This document shows positions 17,150-25,795 of a stretch of 64,000 nucleotides of DNA, in pieces; the stretch's first letter is position 1; each line of letters opens with the position of its first letter. The position numbers and the translations under genes are program-made. The DNA comes from Woeseiaceae bacterium (GTDB lineage: Bacteria > Pseudomonadota > Gammaproteobacteria > Steroidobacterales > Woeseiaceae), in assembly GCA_024640315.1 (NCBI GenBank), contig JAHEFF010000007.1, positions 32,894-96,893 of the forward strand, in the 5' to 3' direction. The notes beneath the pieces are model-generated. The model was not told where the DNA came from. It worked only from the letters and a program-made list of their open reading frames with translations, and ran no database searches.

Positions 17150-17695
17150 ATGGACTTGAGTAAACCCCACCTTTTAAACAAGACAATCGCACCGCTATTC
17201 GTTGCTTTCCTCGCTGCGGGCTGCGCGGGCGGGAAAGAGCCACTGGCGACAGTCGACTACGTCGATCTTGATCGATTTATGGGTGATTGGTACGTCATTG
17301 CCGACATCCCGACGTTCGTCGAAAAAGGCGCGCACAACTCCGTTGAGACCTATGAGTTGAATGACGACGGCAGTATTGCGACCACATTCGTGTTCCGTAA
17401 GGACGGCTTTGATGGCAAGCGCAAGGAGTATAACCCCAGGGGGTTTGTCACCAACACGGAGACGAACGCGGTCTGGGGAATGCAGTTTATCTGGCCGATC
17501 AAGGCCGATTACCGAATTGTCTATCTCGCTGACGACTATTCACAAACAGTTATTGCGCGCAACAAGCGCGACTACGTGTGGGTCATGGCTCGCACACCGA
17601 CGATTCCCGAAGCGGACTACCAAATGCTGGTTAAAATGATCGGTGATATGGGGTACGACCTCGACAAGTTGCGCAAAGTGCCGCAGCAGTGGTGA
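17150..17695 (+). CDS. lipocalin-family lipoprotein (Blc-like)
   Basis: Outer-membrane-type lipoprotein of 181 residues. The lipobox LAAGC places the acylated cysteine at 25. The lipocalin signature GDWYVIADIP lies near residues 45-54, and the barrel continues with VWGMQFIWPIKADYRIVYL and VWVMART, as in bacterial Blc lipocalins that bind fatty acids or lysophospholipids. In this operon it could carry the modified fatty acyl product or its precursor. It begins 3 bases after the preceding stop. Confidence 0.9.
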   Translation: MDLSKPHLLNKTIAPLFVAFLAAGCAGGKEPLATVDYVDLDRFMGDWYVIADIPTFVEKGAHNSVETYELNDDGSIATTFVFRKDGFDGKRKEYNPRGFVTNTETNAVWGMQFIWPIKADYRIVYLADDYSQTVIARNKRDYVWVMARTPTIPEADYQMLVKMIGDMGYDLDKLRKVPQQW

Positions 17696-17705
17696 GGGTG
17701 GATCA

Positions 17706-18983
17706 GTGAAAGTAGCAATCATCGGTACTGGTATTGCCGGCAATGTGGCGGCCTATCACCTGCGCAAGCGGCATGAAATCACCGTCTACGAGGCGAATTC
17801 CTACGTTGGCGGCCACACGAATACGATTGACGTGCAGACTGAACGCGGTTCATTGCCAGTCGATACCGGGTTTATCGTATTCAACGACAGAACCTATCCT
17901 AATTTCGTCCGCCTGTTGAGCGAAATTGGCGCAGAGTCGCTGCAAAGCGAAATGAGTTTCAGTGTTCGGGCGGACACATCCGGTCTCGAATACAACGGCT
18001 CGAACCTGAACGGGCTGTTCGCACAACGTCGCAACCTGCTTCGCCCGGCCTTCATACGCATGATCAGGGACATACTGAAGTTTAATCGTGAGGCACCGGC
18101 ATTTCTGGAAACCGGCGATCATCAGTTGTCGCTGAATGAGTATCTTCGCTTAGGCCAATATGGTGCTGAGTTTGTTCGTGAATACCTGGTACCAATGGGT
18201 GCTGCGATATGGTCGGCCGAGCCGGAAACGATGCAGAGGATGCCTGCGAATTTCTTTATCCGCTTTTTTCAAAACCACGGACTGTTAGGCCTTAATGACC
18301 GACCGACGTGGCGAGTGATACAGGGTGGGTCGCGGGAGTATGTAACAAGACTGATTGGCGGGCACGAGGACAAGATACGGCTGAATTGTGCAGTTGAATC
18401 CATAAGTCGCCTCACCAAAGGTGTACGAATTCACACCCGGGGCTCAGAGCCCGAGTTCTTTGATGCGGTTTTTCTTGCTTGCCACAGTGACCAGGCGCTT
18501 CGCCTGCTGACCGATGCAACGCAGGCCGAGCGGGAGATTTTGGGCGCGATAGGGTATCAGCCTAACGAAGCGATTTTGCACACCGACAAGTCTTTGATGC
18601 CAGGCAGAAGGCATGCCTGGGCTTCCTGGAATTATCACCTGCCCGATACGCAAAACGAGCGCGCAACACTGACCTATCACATGAACCGGCTACAAGGCCT
18701 CGCGGATAAGACCCAGTATTTCGTCACGCTGAATAGCAGCGAGCTGATAAGGCCCGAAACCGTGATCAGGAAGATCAGCTACGACCACCCCGTTTTCACC
18801 GCGAAGGCCGTTCAGGCGCAACAACGCAAGGCCGAGATCGACGGTGTGAACAGAACTTATTTTTGCGGCGCTTATTGGCGCTATGGCTTCCATGAAGATG
18901 GCGTGGTCAGTGCGTTGTCGGCGCTGGAGAGCTTTCAAATGAGACAGGACGATGCACAGCAGTATCTTCAGCGGGCAAGTTAG
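17706..18983 (+). CDS. FAD-dependent amine oxidase-like oxidoreductase
   Basis: Flavoprotein of 425 residues starting at a GTG preceded by a GAGGGTGG box. The FAD-binding Rossmann motif is GTGIAG at 7-12 and the GG motif lies in EANSYVGGHTNTI. The C-terminus YFCGAYWRYGFHEDGVVSAL is the usual flavin-contacting end. Relatives lie beside DUF1365 and CFA synthase in many proteobacteria, and a similar domain is fused to plant cyclopropane synthases, so oxidation or desaturation of a methylated acyl chain is a reasonable role. Its end overlaps DUF1365 by 32 bases. Confidence 0.88.
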   Translation: MKVAIIGTGIAGNVAAYHLRKRHEITVYEANSYVGGHTNTIDVQTERGSLPVDTGFIVFNDRTYPNFVRLLSEIGAESLQSEMSFSVRADTSGLEYNGSNLNGLFAQRRNLLRPAFIRMIRDILKFNREAPAFLETGDHQLSLNEYLRLGQYGAEFVREYLVPMGAAIWSAEPETMQRMPANFFIRFFQNHGLLGLNDRPTWRVIQGGSREYVTRLIGGHEDKIRLNCAVESISRLTKGVRIHTRGSEPEFFDAVFLACHSDQALRLLTDATQAEREILGAIGYQPNEAILHTDKSLMPGRRHAWASWNYHLPDTQNERATLTYHMNRLQGLADKTQYFVTLNSSELIRPETVIRKISYDHPVFTAKAVQAQQRKAEIDGVNRTYFCGAYWRYGFHEDGVVSALSALESFQMRQDDAQQYLQRAS

Positions 18984-19725
18984 CCATACCCGGAAAACGC
19001 CCGTCGGACACTCGTTTCGCTACGGTGTCTATATGATGTACCTCGATCTCGACGAGCTTGACCAGGTATTCAGGGGTCGCTGGTTCTGGTCGACCAAACG
19101 TTGGGCCCTTGCGCGGTTCCGGCGGGAACATCACATGGGCGATTCCAACGAGCCGTTGGAGCAGTCTGTTCGCAACCTTGTCGAAGAGCGGACGGGGAAG
19201 CGGCCCGATGGCCCTGTCAGGTTGCTCACCAATCTCGCCTGGTTCGGTTACTGCATCAACCCGATCAGTATTTATTACTGCTTTGACAAGAATGACCAGC
19301 GGCTGGAGACCGTCGTTGCGGAAGTAAGCAACACTCCGTGGGGCGACAGTTGCTGTTATGTGATGTCAGACAATATGAATATCGGCGACGAGGTCGCCCA
19401 CCGATACTCGACCGGCAAAGAAATGCACGTCTCGCCTTTCATGGGAATGGACGTTAAATACGACTGGTTGCTGACAGCGCCCGGAGACGATCTTGTTGTG
19501 CGAATCAATAACCAGATCGATAGCAGAAAGTTTTTCAATGCAACGCTCGTGCTCAAGCGAGAAGAGATCACAGGCGCCAATCTCGCTCTCGTATTGTGCC
19601 GATATCCACTGATGACCGTAAGGGTTGTCGTCGGTATCTACTGGCAGGCTTTTCGTCTTTGGCTTAAAGGCTGTCCTTTGTATGTTCATCCTGACAAAAA
19701 CAAATCTATTCGAGTGAACTCATGA
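18952..19725 (+). CDS. DUF1365 domain protein
   Basis: A 257-residue protein whose opening (SSIFSGQVSHTRKTPVGHSFRY) and segments FGYCINPIS and HVSPFMGMDVKY are typical of DUF1365, nearly always found between an FAD oxidoreductase and a CFA synthase. The biochemical role is not established; participation in fatty acyl modification is inferred from this conserved neighbourhood. It overlaps both flanking genes (32 bases upstream, ATGA downstream), so the three are translationally linked. Confidence 0.9.
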   Translation: MHSSIFSGQVSHTRKTPVGHSFRYGVYMMYLDLDELDQVFRGRWFWSTKRWALARFRREHHMGDSNEPLEQSVRNLVEERTGKRPDGPVRLLTNLAWFGYCINPISIYYCFDKNDQRLETVVAEVSNTPWGDSCCYVMSDNMNIGDEVAHRYSTGKEMHVSPFMGMDVKYDWLLTAPGDDLVVRINNQIDSRKFFNATLVLKREEITGANLALVLCRYPLMTVRVVVGIYWQAFRLWLKGCPLYVHPDKNKSIRVNS

Positions 19726-21005
19726 ATGAAGAAACAACACTTTCCGGGGTGACCGCAGTCGGCAGCGCCCGTCACCACAGGTTTCTTGATCGACTGGGCC
19801 GTCGGCTCCTACTGTCGCAACTGTCGCGACTGAAGAAAGGCCGACTCGTACTGATTGATGAGTCCGGACGACACATGTTCGGGAAGCCGGATGATGAACT
19901 GCAGGTTTCGATCAATGTTTCAGATTTTCGTTTCTACAGTGCAGTCGCTTTCGGGGGCGCTCTCGGTGCGGCGGAAGCCTACATCCAGGGATACTGGTCG
20001 TCCGAGAACCTTACCGGAACCGTCCGTGTCCTCCTGCAGAATCGGGACGTACTGGACAATATGGGCAGCGGCGTCGCAAGACTAACGACGCCGGTGCGCA
20101 AATTCCTGCATTGGATCAACCGAAACACCAAGGCCGGTAGCCGGCGCAACATCGCAGCACATTACGACCTGGGTAATGAATTCTTCGGTCTCTGGCTGGA
20201 TGAGACCATGATGTATTCATCTGCGGTCTTTGAGCGGGCAGATATGACGCTGGAGGAAGCGTCTGTGGCCAAGCTGGACAGAATTTGCCAAAAGCTGGAG
20301 CTGTCACCCGACGATCACGTCCTGGAAATTGGCACCGGCTGGGGCGGCTTTGCCGTGCATGCTGCGGCTCACTATGGTTGCAGGGTGACGACGACCACAA
20401 TTTCTCGGGAGCAATATGAATTCGCCAGGGATCGCGTCGAAAAAGCCGGGCTGAGTGGGCGGGTCGAGCTTCTTTTAAAAGACTACCGGGATCTTGACGG
20501 TCAGTTCGACAAGCTGGTTTCTATCGAGATGATTGAAGCAGTCGGTCATGAGTATATGGACACCTATTTCGATCAGTGCGCGAGGCTTCTGAAGAAAGAC
20601 GGGATGATGTTGTTGCAGGCGATCACAATCGCGGACCAGCGGTATCAATCCGCGCTCAAGTCGGTCGATTTCATTCAGCGCTATATCTTCCCCGGTGGAT
20701 TTCTGCCTTCAGTCACTGCGATCCTGGAATCCGCAACAAAATCATCCGATATGCGGATCTACCACCTCGAAGATATTGGCCCGCACTACGCCGAGACCTT
20801 GCGCCTGTGGCGGGAAGCGTTTGCGAAGAAGATGAGTCAAATCTGGTCGCTGGGATACGGCGAGCGCTTCCTGCGGATGTGGCATTATTATTACTGTTAC
20901 TGCGAAGGCGCATTTGTCGAGCGGGCAATTGGCGACGTGCAGATCCTGTTTGTTAAACCGGACGCCAGAAGAACGCCCCTGGTTCCGTCACTTCGGACCA
21001 GCTGA
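19722..21005 (+). CDS. cyclopropane-fatty-acyl-phospholipid synthase family methyltransferase
   Basis: SAM-dependent enzyme of 427 residues that adds a methylene or methyl group to an unsaturated acyl chain in phospholipid. An N-terminal lipid-binding domain precedes the catalytic domain. Core motifs are HYDLGNEFF-x-LWLD (147-160), MMYSSAVF and the SAM loop VLEIGTGWGG (200-209); PGGFLPS and the aromatic WHYYYCYCEGAF tail match the family. As last gene of the operon it ends in an 18-base overlap with a convergent gene. Whether it makes a cyclopropane or a methylated, furan-type precursor is open. Confidence 0.92.
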   Translation: MNEETTLSGVTAVGSARHHRFLDRLGRRLLLSQLSRLKKGRLVLIDESGRHMFGKPDDELQVSINVSDFRFYSAVAFGGALGAAEAYIQGYWSSENLTGTVRVLLQNRDVLDNMGSGVARLTTPVRKFLHWINRNTKAGSRRNIAAHYDLGNEFFGLWLDETMMYSSAVFERADMTLEEASVAKLDRICQKLELSPDDHVLEIGTGWGGFAVHAAAHYGCRVTTTTISREQYEFARDRVEKAGLSGRVELLLKDYRDLDGQFDKLVSIEMIEAVGHEYMDTYFDQCARLLKKDGMMLLQAITIADQRYQSALKSVDFIQRYIFPGGFLPSVTAILESATKSSDMRIYHLEDIGPHYAETLRLWREAFAKKMSQIWSLGYGERFLRMWHYYYCYCEGAFVERAIGDVQILFVKPDARRTPLVPSLRTS

Positions 21006-21665
21006 TATCGGTTTCATTTCCGACGCGCCACGATAGAGAAGAAAAAGCCCAACGATTTGCACGACGTGAAAGAGGTCGTTGTTGTTGAAGTGTTCATGCA
21101 GTGTGAAGCCGCTTTGCTGGATGATTGCGCCGAGTAACGTCACAAGAACGCCGGCGATAATCCAGGGGGCTGTTATGGCGCGGTGACGTAACCAGGCCCA
21201 CGCCTGCATTAACGCGATGCCGAACATGGCTGAAACATAGTGGTAGATCACGTAGATGAAGCTGCTGTGATCGATCATCCACACGGCATAGACCGCGAAG
21301 CCTGTAACGTTGACTGAATGGAGCACCCGGCGCACGACGGTCCCAAACGAGGAGCCTTCGACAGTTCCCGCAACAGCGAACAGCATCGATAGCCCAACTG
21401 CGTACACCGTCCCTTTCCAGATATACCGCAGCCCGGCCTCGCCAAGGTATGTGACAAAACCATGACTGGTTCCGCCGAGCAACGCGCCAAGGCCGACGAA
21501 AAAAAAGCCGATGGCCCACAAGCGCATTGCCCGATTGCGCTGACCGGTGGCCGTTAGTGAAAGCCTGGCACCGAGCCACCAGGCGACAACGGTGATCAGG
21601 TAGTCGGTGGCCGTCGTTGTCGACTCACTGATAGTGATGCCGAAGATGTCGATTGAAGGAGGCAT
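20988..21665 (-). CDS. seven-TM-like membrane protein with CREST/ceramidase-like residues
   Basis: Integral membrane protein of 225 residues with about seven hydrophobic segments. Polar residues inside the membrane are notable: GGTSHG in TM3, DHSS before a histidine-bearing helix (YVIYHYVS), and HEHFNNNDLFHVVQ near the end. This Ser/Asp/His spacing recalls the CREST superfamily of membrane hydrolases (alkaline ceramidases and relatives), though overall similarity is weak, so this is a suggestion only. GAGG lies four bases before the ATG. It converges on the lipid operon and overlaps its last gene by 18 bases. Confidence 0.7.
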   Translation of the reverse strand: MPPSIDIFGITISESTTTATDYLITVVAWWLGARLSLTATGQRNRAMRLWAIGFFFVGLGALLGGTSHGFVTYLGEAGLRYIWKGTVYAVGLSMLFAVAGTVEGSSFGTVVRRVLHSVNVTGFAVYAVWMIDHSSFIYVIYHYVSAMFGIALMQAWAWLRHRAITAPWIIAGVLVTLLGAIIQQSGFTLHEHFNNNDLFHVVQIVGLFLLYRGASEMKPISAGPK

Positions 21666-21710
21666 GTCGCCTCATTCTACAAAAGCTGCGGTTTGCTGGA
21701 TAATGTATTA

Positions 21711-22700
21711 ATGACTAATAACGAAAATCAGGATTCGAAACCCCTGGAAGTTGCGCTGGCTTGCGACGACATAGGCGCCGCCATCGACTACTACACCGGC
21801 GGCCCTGGGCTTCGCGTTGACTCGATTTTCCCGGCTGACTCACCCCGGGTCGCTGTCTTGTCGGGAGGCGGTCTGGTTGTAAGACTTGAGTCCGCGGCAG
21901 CGGAGGCCAGCGTCGCAATGCCCGCCCAGGATACTGAACCGTCTCTGGTCGTGACAAAGCTGGACCAGGGAGATTTCGGCTCCGGCAGGGCGGGCATGCA
22001 ATATCGCGATCTGATCCCGAATCGCTACGGAGGCCGCTTTATCGCCTCACATATACGCATTCCTGAGGGTGGCCCGGTAGCGGACTACGTGCACCATCAC
22101 GATATCTTCTTCCAGATGATCTTCTGCGTTAGCGGCTGGGTCCGCGTCGTCTACGAAGACCAGGGTGAACCCAGGTTGCTGGAGCCGGGTGACTGTTTCC
22201 TGCAACCGCCGCACATCCGGCATCGCGTGCTGGAGTGCTCCGACGCAATGGAAGTGGTCGAGATCGCCTGTCCCGCCGAGCACGAGACTTCAGTCGACCA
22301 CGACATGGTGCTGCCGACTGCCAGGGTTAGACCCCAACGTGACTTCGGCGGTCAGCGTTTCGTTTTCGACAAGGCATCGGGTGCGAGCTGGCTGCCGCAC
22401 GACGTCGATGGTTTTGAGTACCGTGATACCGGCATTGCTGCCGCCACGGACGACTTGGCATCCGCCATTGTCATGCGAGCCACCAAATCTCTTGACGTCG
22501 CCGGACTTCGGCACAATGCTGAATTGCGTTTTCTTTTTGTTCTGGATGGACAGGCGAGGCTGGAAGGCGATGGGCAGTGGAGTCTGGGCGCCGGTGACTC
22601 CTGCGCAATACCGCCGCGGCAGGAAGTTTTTCTCCGGGATATTTCCGGCGACTTCGAATGTCTCGAGGTGATGCTCCCTAGCCGGTCAACAGATCGATGA
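21711..22700 (+). CDS. glyoxalase-like / double cupin fusion protein
   Basis: A 329-residue cytoplasmic protein. Residues 5 to about 60 resemble half of a vicinal-oxygen-chelate (glyoxalase) unit: VALACDDIGAAIDYYTGGPGL followed by VLSGGGLVVRLE. A cupin follows with the metal motif VHHHD and the second cupin motif PGDCFLQPPHIRHRV; a second, metal-poor cupin begins near residue 225 and ends with GAGDSCAIPPR. A dioxygenase or a sensor role is possible; no function is assigned. The ATG is preferred over a TTG 18 bases upstream. It converges on the symporter gene with a 23-base overlap. Confidence 0.75.
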   Translation: MTNNENQDSKPLEVALACDDIGAAIDYYTGGPGLRVDSIFPADSPRVAVLSGGGLVVRLESAAAEASVAMPAQDTEPSLVVTKLDQGDFGSGRAGMQYRDLIPNRYGGRFIASHIRIPEGGPVADYVHHHDIFFQMIFCVSGWVRVVYEDQGEPRLLEPGDCFLQPPHIRHRVLECSDAMEVVEIACPAEHETSVDHDMVLPTARVRPQRDFGGQRFVFDKASGASWLPHDVDGFEYRDTGIAAATDDLASAIVMRATKSLDVAGLRHNAELRFLFVLDGQARLEGDGQWSLGAGDSCAIPPRQEVFLRDISGDFECLEVMLPSRSTDR

Positions 22701-24048
22701 AGACGATAATAAGGGCGGCGGGCGCGAGAAACCGGTTGGCAATGCGCCAGTAAGTTTTCCAGCTGCCGCTGTCATCTTGAAACTCTTCATCGACAACTTT
22801 GCTGCGTAACACCCAGCCTGCGAACAATGCGATCAGGAATGCATTGATGGGTGCCAGCACGTTGGCGACCGTGAAGTCGGCAATGCCGAAAAAATTCCTT
22901 TCCACTCCCAAAAAGCCAAGTGGCTGAAAGTCCGCCATGAAACTGAAGGAGAAGACGGAGCCGAGTCCCAGCACCCAGACAGCAAGACCGGCAATCATCG
23001 CCATCTGCTTGCGTCGCCCTGGCCTCCTTTCTTCCAGCCAGGCAACCACGGGTTCGAGCATGCCGATAGCCGAGGTATAGGCGGCGAAGAGCAGCAGGAC
23101 GAAAAACATAGTGCCGATGACGTGTCCACCGGCCATGTTGCCGAAGGCGACCGGCAGCGTGACGAAAATCAAACCGGGGCCTTCTGCGGGATCGAGACCG
23201 CTGGCGAATACAATCGGGAAGATCGCAAATCCGGCCAGCAACGCAGCAACGGTGTCGCCCACGCATATCACCGTGGCCGACGTGCGTAGCGAATAGTCGC
23301 GTGGCATATATGCGCTGTAGGTGATCATAAGGCCGACGCCGATACCCAGCGAGAAAAGTGCCTGACCCAGCGCAACCAGGAAGGACTCACCGGTCATCGA
23401 GCTGAAGTCCGGGTTGAAGAGGAAACTCGCCGCTGCGGCGAAGTCGCCTTCGACCATGCCGTAGATGACGAGCAGGAGGATCACGGCAAAGAGCGCGGGC
23501 ATGAGCACCCGGGTTGCTCGCTCAATACCCTTGTTGACGCCGTTCGCGACGACCCACACCGTCAGCGCCACAAAAAATGCATGCAGTGACGCCTGGTAAA
23601 CAGGCGCGTCAATGCGCAGGTCGAAAGTGTTTCCCGAGGTCGCCCCATCAAAACCCGAGAAACCATTGACGCTCGCAAGCATCAGGTAGTCGATGGCCCA
23701 CGCGGCAACTACCGCGTAGTAGCTGAGGCCGACAAAAGGCACCAGAATGCTGATCCAGCCGATCGCGCGCCAAAACGGTTTCGCATTCTCATCGCGCACA
23801 AGCGCCGCAATGGAGTTGACCGGGCTACGGTGACCGCGACGCCCAAGGAGTAATTCTCCCGCCATCAGCGGCACACCGAGGAAAAAGACGAAGCCGAGGT
23901 AGATGATGACGAAGCCGCCGCCGCCATACTCGCCGGCGATGTAGGGAAAGCGCCAGAGATTTCCGAGACCCACCGCACCGCCGATCGCGGCCAGCAGGAA
24001 TGCGGGCCTGCTTGACCAGGAGCTGGTCGTCTTCTCCGCTATCGCCAT
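22678..24048 (-). CDS. sodium:neurotransmitter symporter family transporter
   Basis: Na+-coupled transporter of 456 residues with about 11-12 membrane helices, typical for bacterial LeuT-fold NSS proteins, which usually import amino acids. TM1 carries the signature GGAVGLGNLWRFPY with the unwound Na+/substrate site, and GGGGFVIIY follows. The ATG has GGGAG six bases upstream. It lies about 20 bases downstream of an exported D-aminoacylase-like gene in the same direction, so the two may release and take up the same amino acid. Confidence 0.93.
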   Translation of the reverse strand: MAIAEKTTSSWSSRPAFLLAAIGGAVGLGNLWRFPYIAGEYGGGGFVIIYLGFVFFLGVPLMAGELLLGRRGHRSPVNSIAALVRDENAKPFWRAIGWISILVPFVGLSYYAVVAAWAIDYLMLASVNGFSGFDGATSGNTFDLRIDAPVYQASLHAFFVALTVWVVANGVNKGIERATRVLMPALFAVILLLVIYGMVEGDFAAAASFLFNPDFSSMTGESFLVALGQALFSLGIGVGLMITYSAYMPRDYSLRTSATVICVGDTVAALLAGFAIFPIVFASGLDPAEGPGLIFVTLPVAFGNMAGGHVIGTMFFVLLLFAAYTSAIGMLEPVVAWLEERRPGRRKQMAMIAGLAVWVLGLGSVFSFSFMADFQPLGFLGVERNFFGIADFTVANVLAPINAFLIALFAGWVLRSKVVDEEFQDDSGSWKTYWRIANRFLAPAALIIVFIDLLTG

Positions 24049-24069
24049 CAACTGCTCCCGGGTGTGCGA

Positions 24070-25692
24070 CTAAAGACGTTGGCTGACACCGTGTTTCACG
24101 AACTGCCCGCCGCGCTCGTTCGATATTTCGCCATCGGCTACAGCGACTACACCGTTGACGACGACGTAGTCGAATCCCTCGCTATATTGATGCGGATCTT
24201 CGAATGTCGCTTTGTCCGTTACCCGGTCCGGATCGAACAGTACCAGGTCGGCGACGAAGCCCGGGCGAATGATGCCGCGGTCGTGAAACGAAAAAGTCCT
24301 CGCGGGCAAAGACGTCATTCGCCGCACGGCGTCCTCCAGCGTGAGCACATTGCGTTCGCGCACGTAATTGGACAGTACGCGGGCATTGGTGCCGTAGGAG
24401 CGCGGGTGGGGCGAGCCGCTGCCGAACGTGAATATCGATCCGTCGCTGGCAACCGCGGCATTGGGGTAGCGGAGAATTGTGTCGACATCGTCTTCGCTCA
24501 TGTAGTGGTAGACCATCGATGCACCCTGCGTGACGCCGGCGGCACCGCCTTCAACCATCATATCGAGGATGGTCTGGATCTCGTTGTCCGTACCTTCGGA
24601 GCGTTCGACCAGGCGGTTGATCTCGCTGATCGTTCGGCCGTTGTAAGACGGGTTGGGCCTGTAGCGTGCAACGGTGGCGTAGGAATAGTCCGGATAGCCG
24701 CCATCCACGAGCATCTCCTTCATGCCAGCGACGATTTGCTCGTGTGTTTCTTCGTCTTCGATGCGGTCGGCGATGTCCTGTGCAGTGCCTGCCACCGCCC
24801 AGCGCGGCAGATTGACGCCGAGATTGGTGCTGGCGCGTTCGTACGGATAGGCGTCAACGACCACGTCGATTCCTTCCCGCCGATAAGACTCGATCAGCTC
24901 GATGGCGGATCCGATCGTGCCCCAGCGTGTCCGTCCTTTCACTTTGAGGTGAGAAATCTGCACGGGCATTTTTGCTTCACGTCCGATCGTGACCGCCTCG
25001 GAAATTGATTCATGCAGTTTTGCACCCTGTTCGCGAATATGGCTCGCGTACACACCGCCGTAACCGGAGGCGACTTTTGCCAGGGCAACCACTTCTTCGG
25101 TCGTTGCATAAGTTCCGGGAACATACAGAAGGCCGGTTGAAAAGCCGACCGCACCATCCCGCATGCCCTTGTCGACCAGCGCCAGCATTTGCTGCATCTC
25201 CTCAGCGGTCGGCGTGCGATCATCGAGTCCGACGACCGCATGGCGAACAGAGTTGTGACCGATCAGCGTTGCGACATTGATACCAAGGTTCTGCAGGCTT
25301 TGATTCCATGCGGCGATGTCGAGCTCGGATCCGCCGCAGTTGCCGGTGACAATCGTTGTGACGCCATCAAGAAGGTAATTGTCAGCACGAGGCAGGTTTA
25401 GCAGGCCGTCCCGGCTTTCGGACGATTCGACATGCGTGTGCACGTCGATAAATCCCGGTGCGAGGACGCGCTGGCCGGCATCAATGACTGTTTCAGCATC
25501 AACATCAAGGTTGGTGCCCATCTCGACAATGCGGCCGTCACGAATGACCACATCACTGACGAACCAAGGGCTGCCGGTGCCATCAACGACACGGGCATTG
25601 GTGATCAGCAGGTCTGCCTCGGTTGCGTGACTGGTGACGGTCATCAGGAGCGCCAGGCAAACGGGAACCATCGATCGATAATATTCCTGCAT
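24070..25692 (-). CDS. exported N-acyl-D-amino-acid deacylase (D-aminoacylase) family amidohydrolase
   Basis: Zinc amidohydrolase of 540 residues with a signal peptide (cleavage near SHATEA). All metal-site positions known from D-aminoacylase are present: His85 and His87 (DVHTH), Cys119 (TGNCGG), His218 (YASHIRE), His248 (QISHLKVKG) and Asp417 (ASDGS). The family hydrolyses N-acyl-D-amino acids and related N-acyl compounds. GAGG lies eight bases before the ATG. It is followed closely by the amino-acid symporter gene, which supports release of an amino acid outside the inner membrane followed by uptake. Confidence 0.9.
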   Translation of the reverse strand: MQEYYRSMVPVCLALLMTVTSHATEADLLITNARVVDGTGSPWFVSDVVIRDGRIVEMGTNLDVDAETVIDAGQRVLAPGFIDVHTHVESSESRDGLLNLPRADNYLLDGVTTIVTGNCGGSELDIAAWNQSLQNLGINVATLIGHNSVRHAVVGLDDRTPTAEEMQQMLALVDKGMRDGAVGFSTGLLYVPGTYATTEEVVALAKVASGYGGVYASHIREQGAKLHESISEAVTIGREAKMPVQISHLKVKGRTRWGTIGSAIELIESYRREGIDVVVDAYPYERASTNLGVNLPRWAVAGTAQDIADRIEDEETHEQIVAGMKEMLVDGGYPDYSYATVARYRPNPSYNGRTISEINRLVERSEGTDNEIQTILDMMVEGGAAGVTQGASMVYHYMSEDDVDTILRYPNAAVASDGSIFTFGSGSPHPRSYGTNARVLSNYVRERNVLTLEDAVRRMTSLPARTFSFHDRGIIRPGFVADLVLFDPDRVTDKATFEDPHQYSEGFDYVVVNGVVAVADGEISNERGGQFVKHGVSQRL

Positions 25693-25795
25693 GGTATTGA
25701 CCTCTGGGTGAGATAGGGGAAGTATGATTCTATTGGTCCCCGGTCAAGTTTAGCCCTGAGTGCCGGAGTAAGTCATCTCAACAACGAGAATTGTA

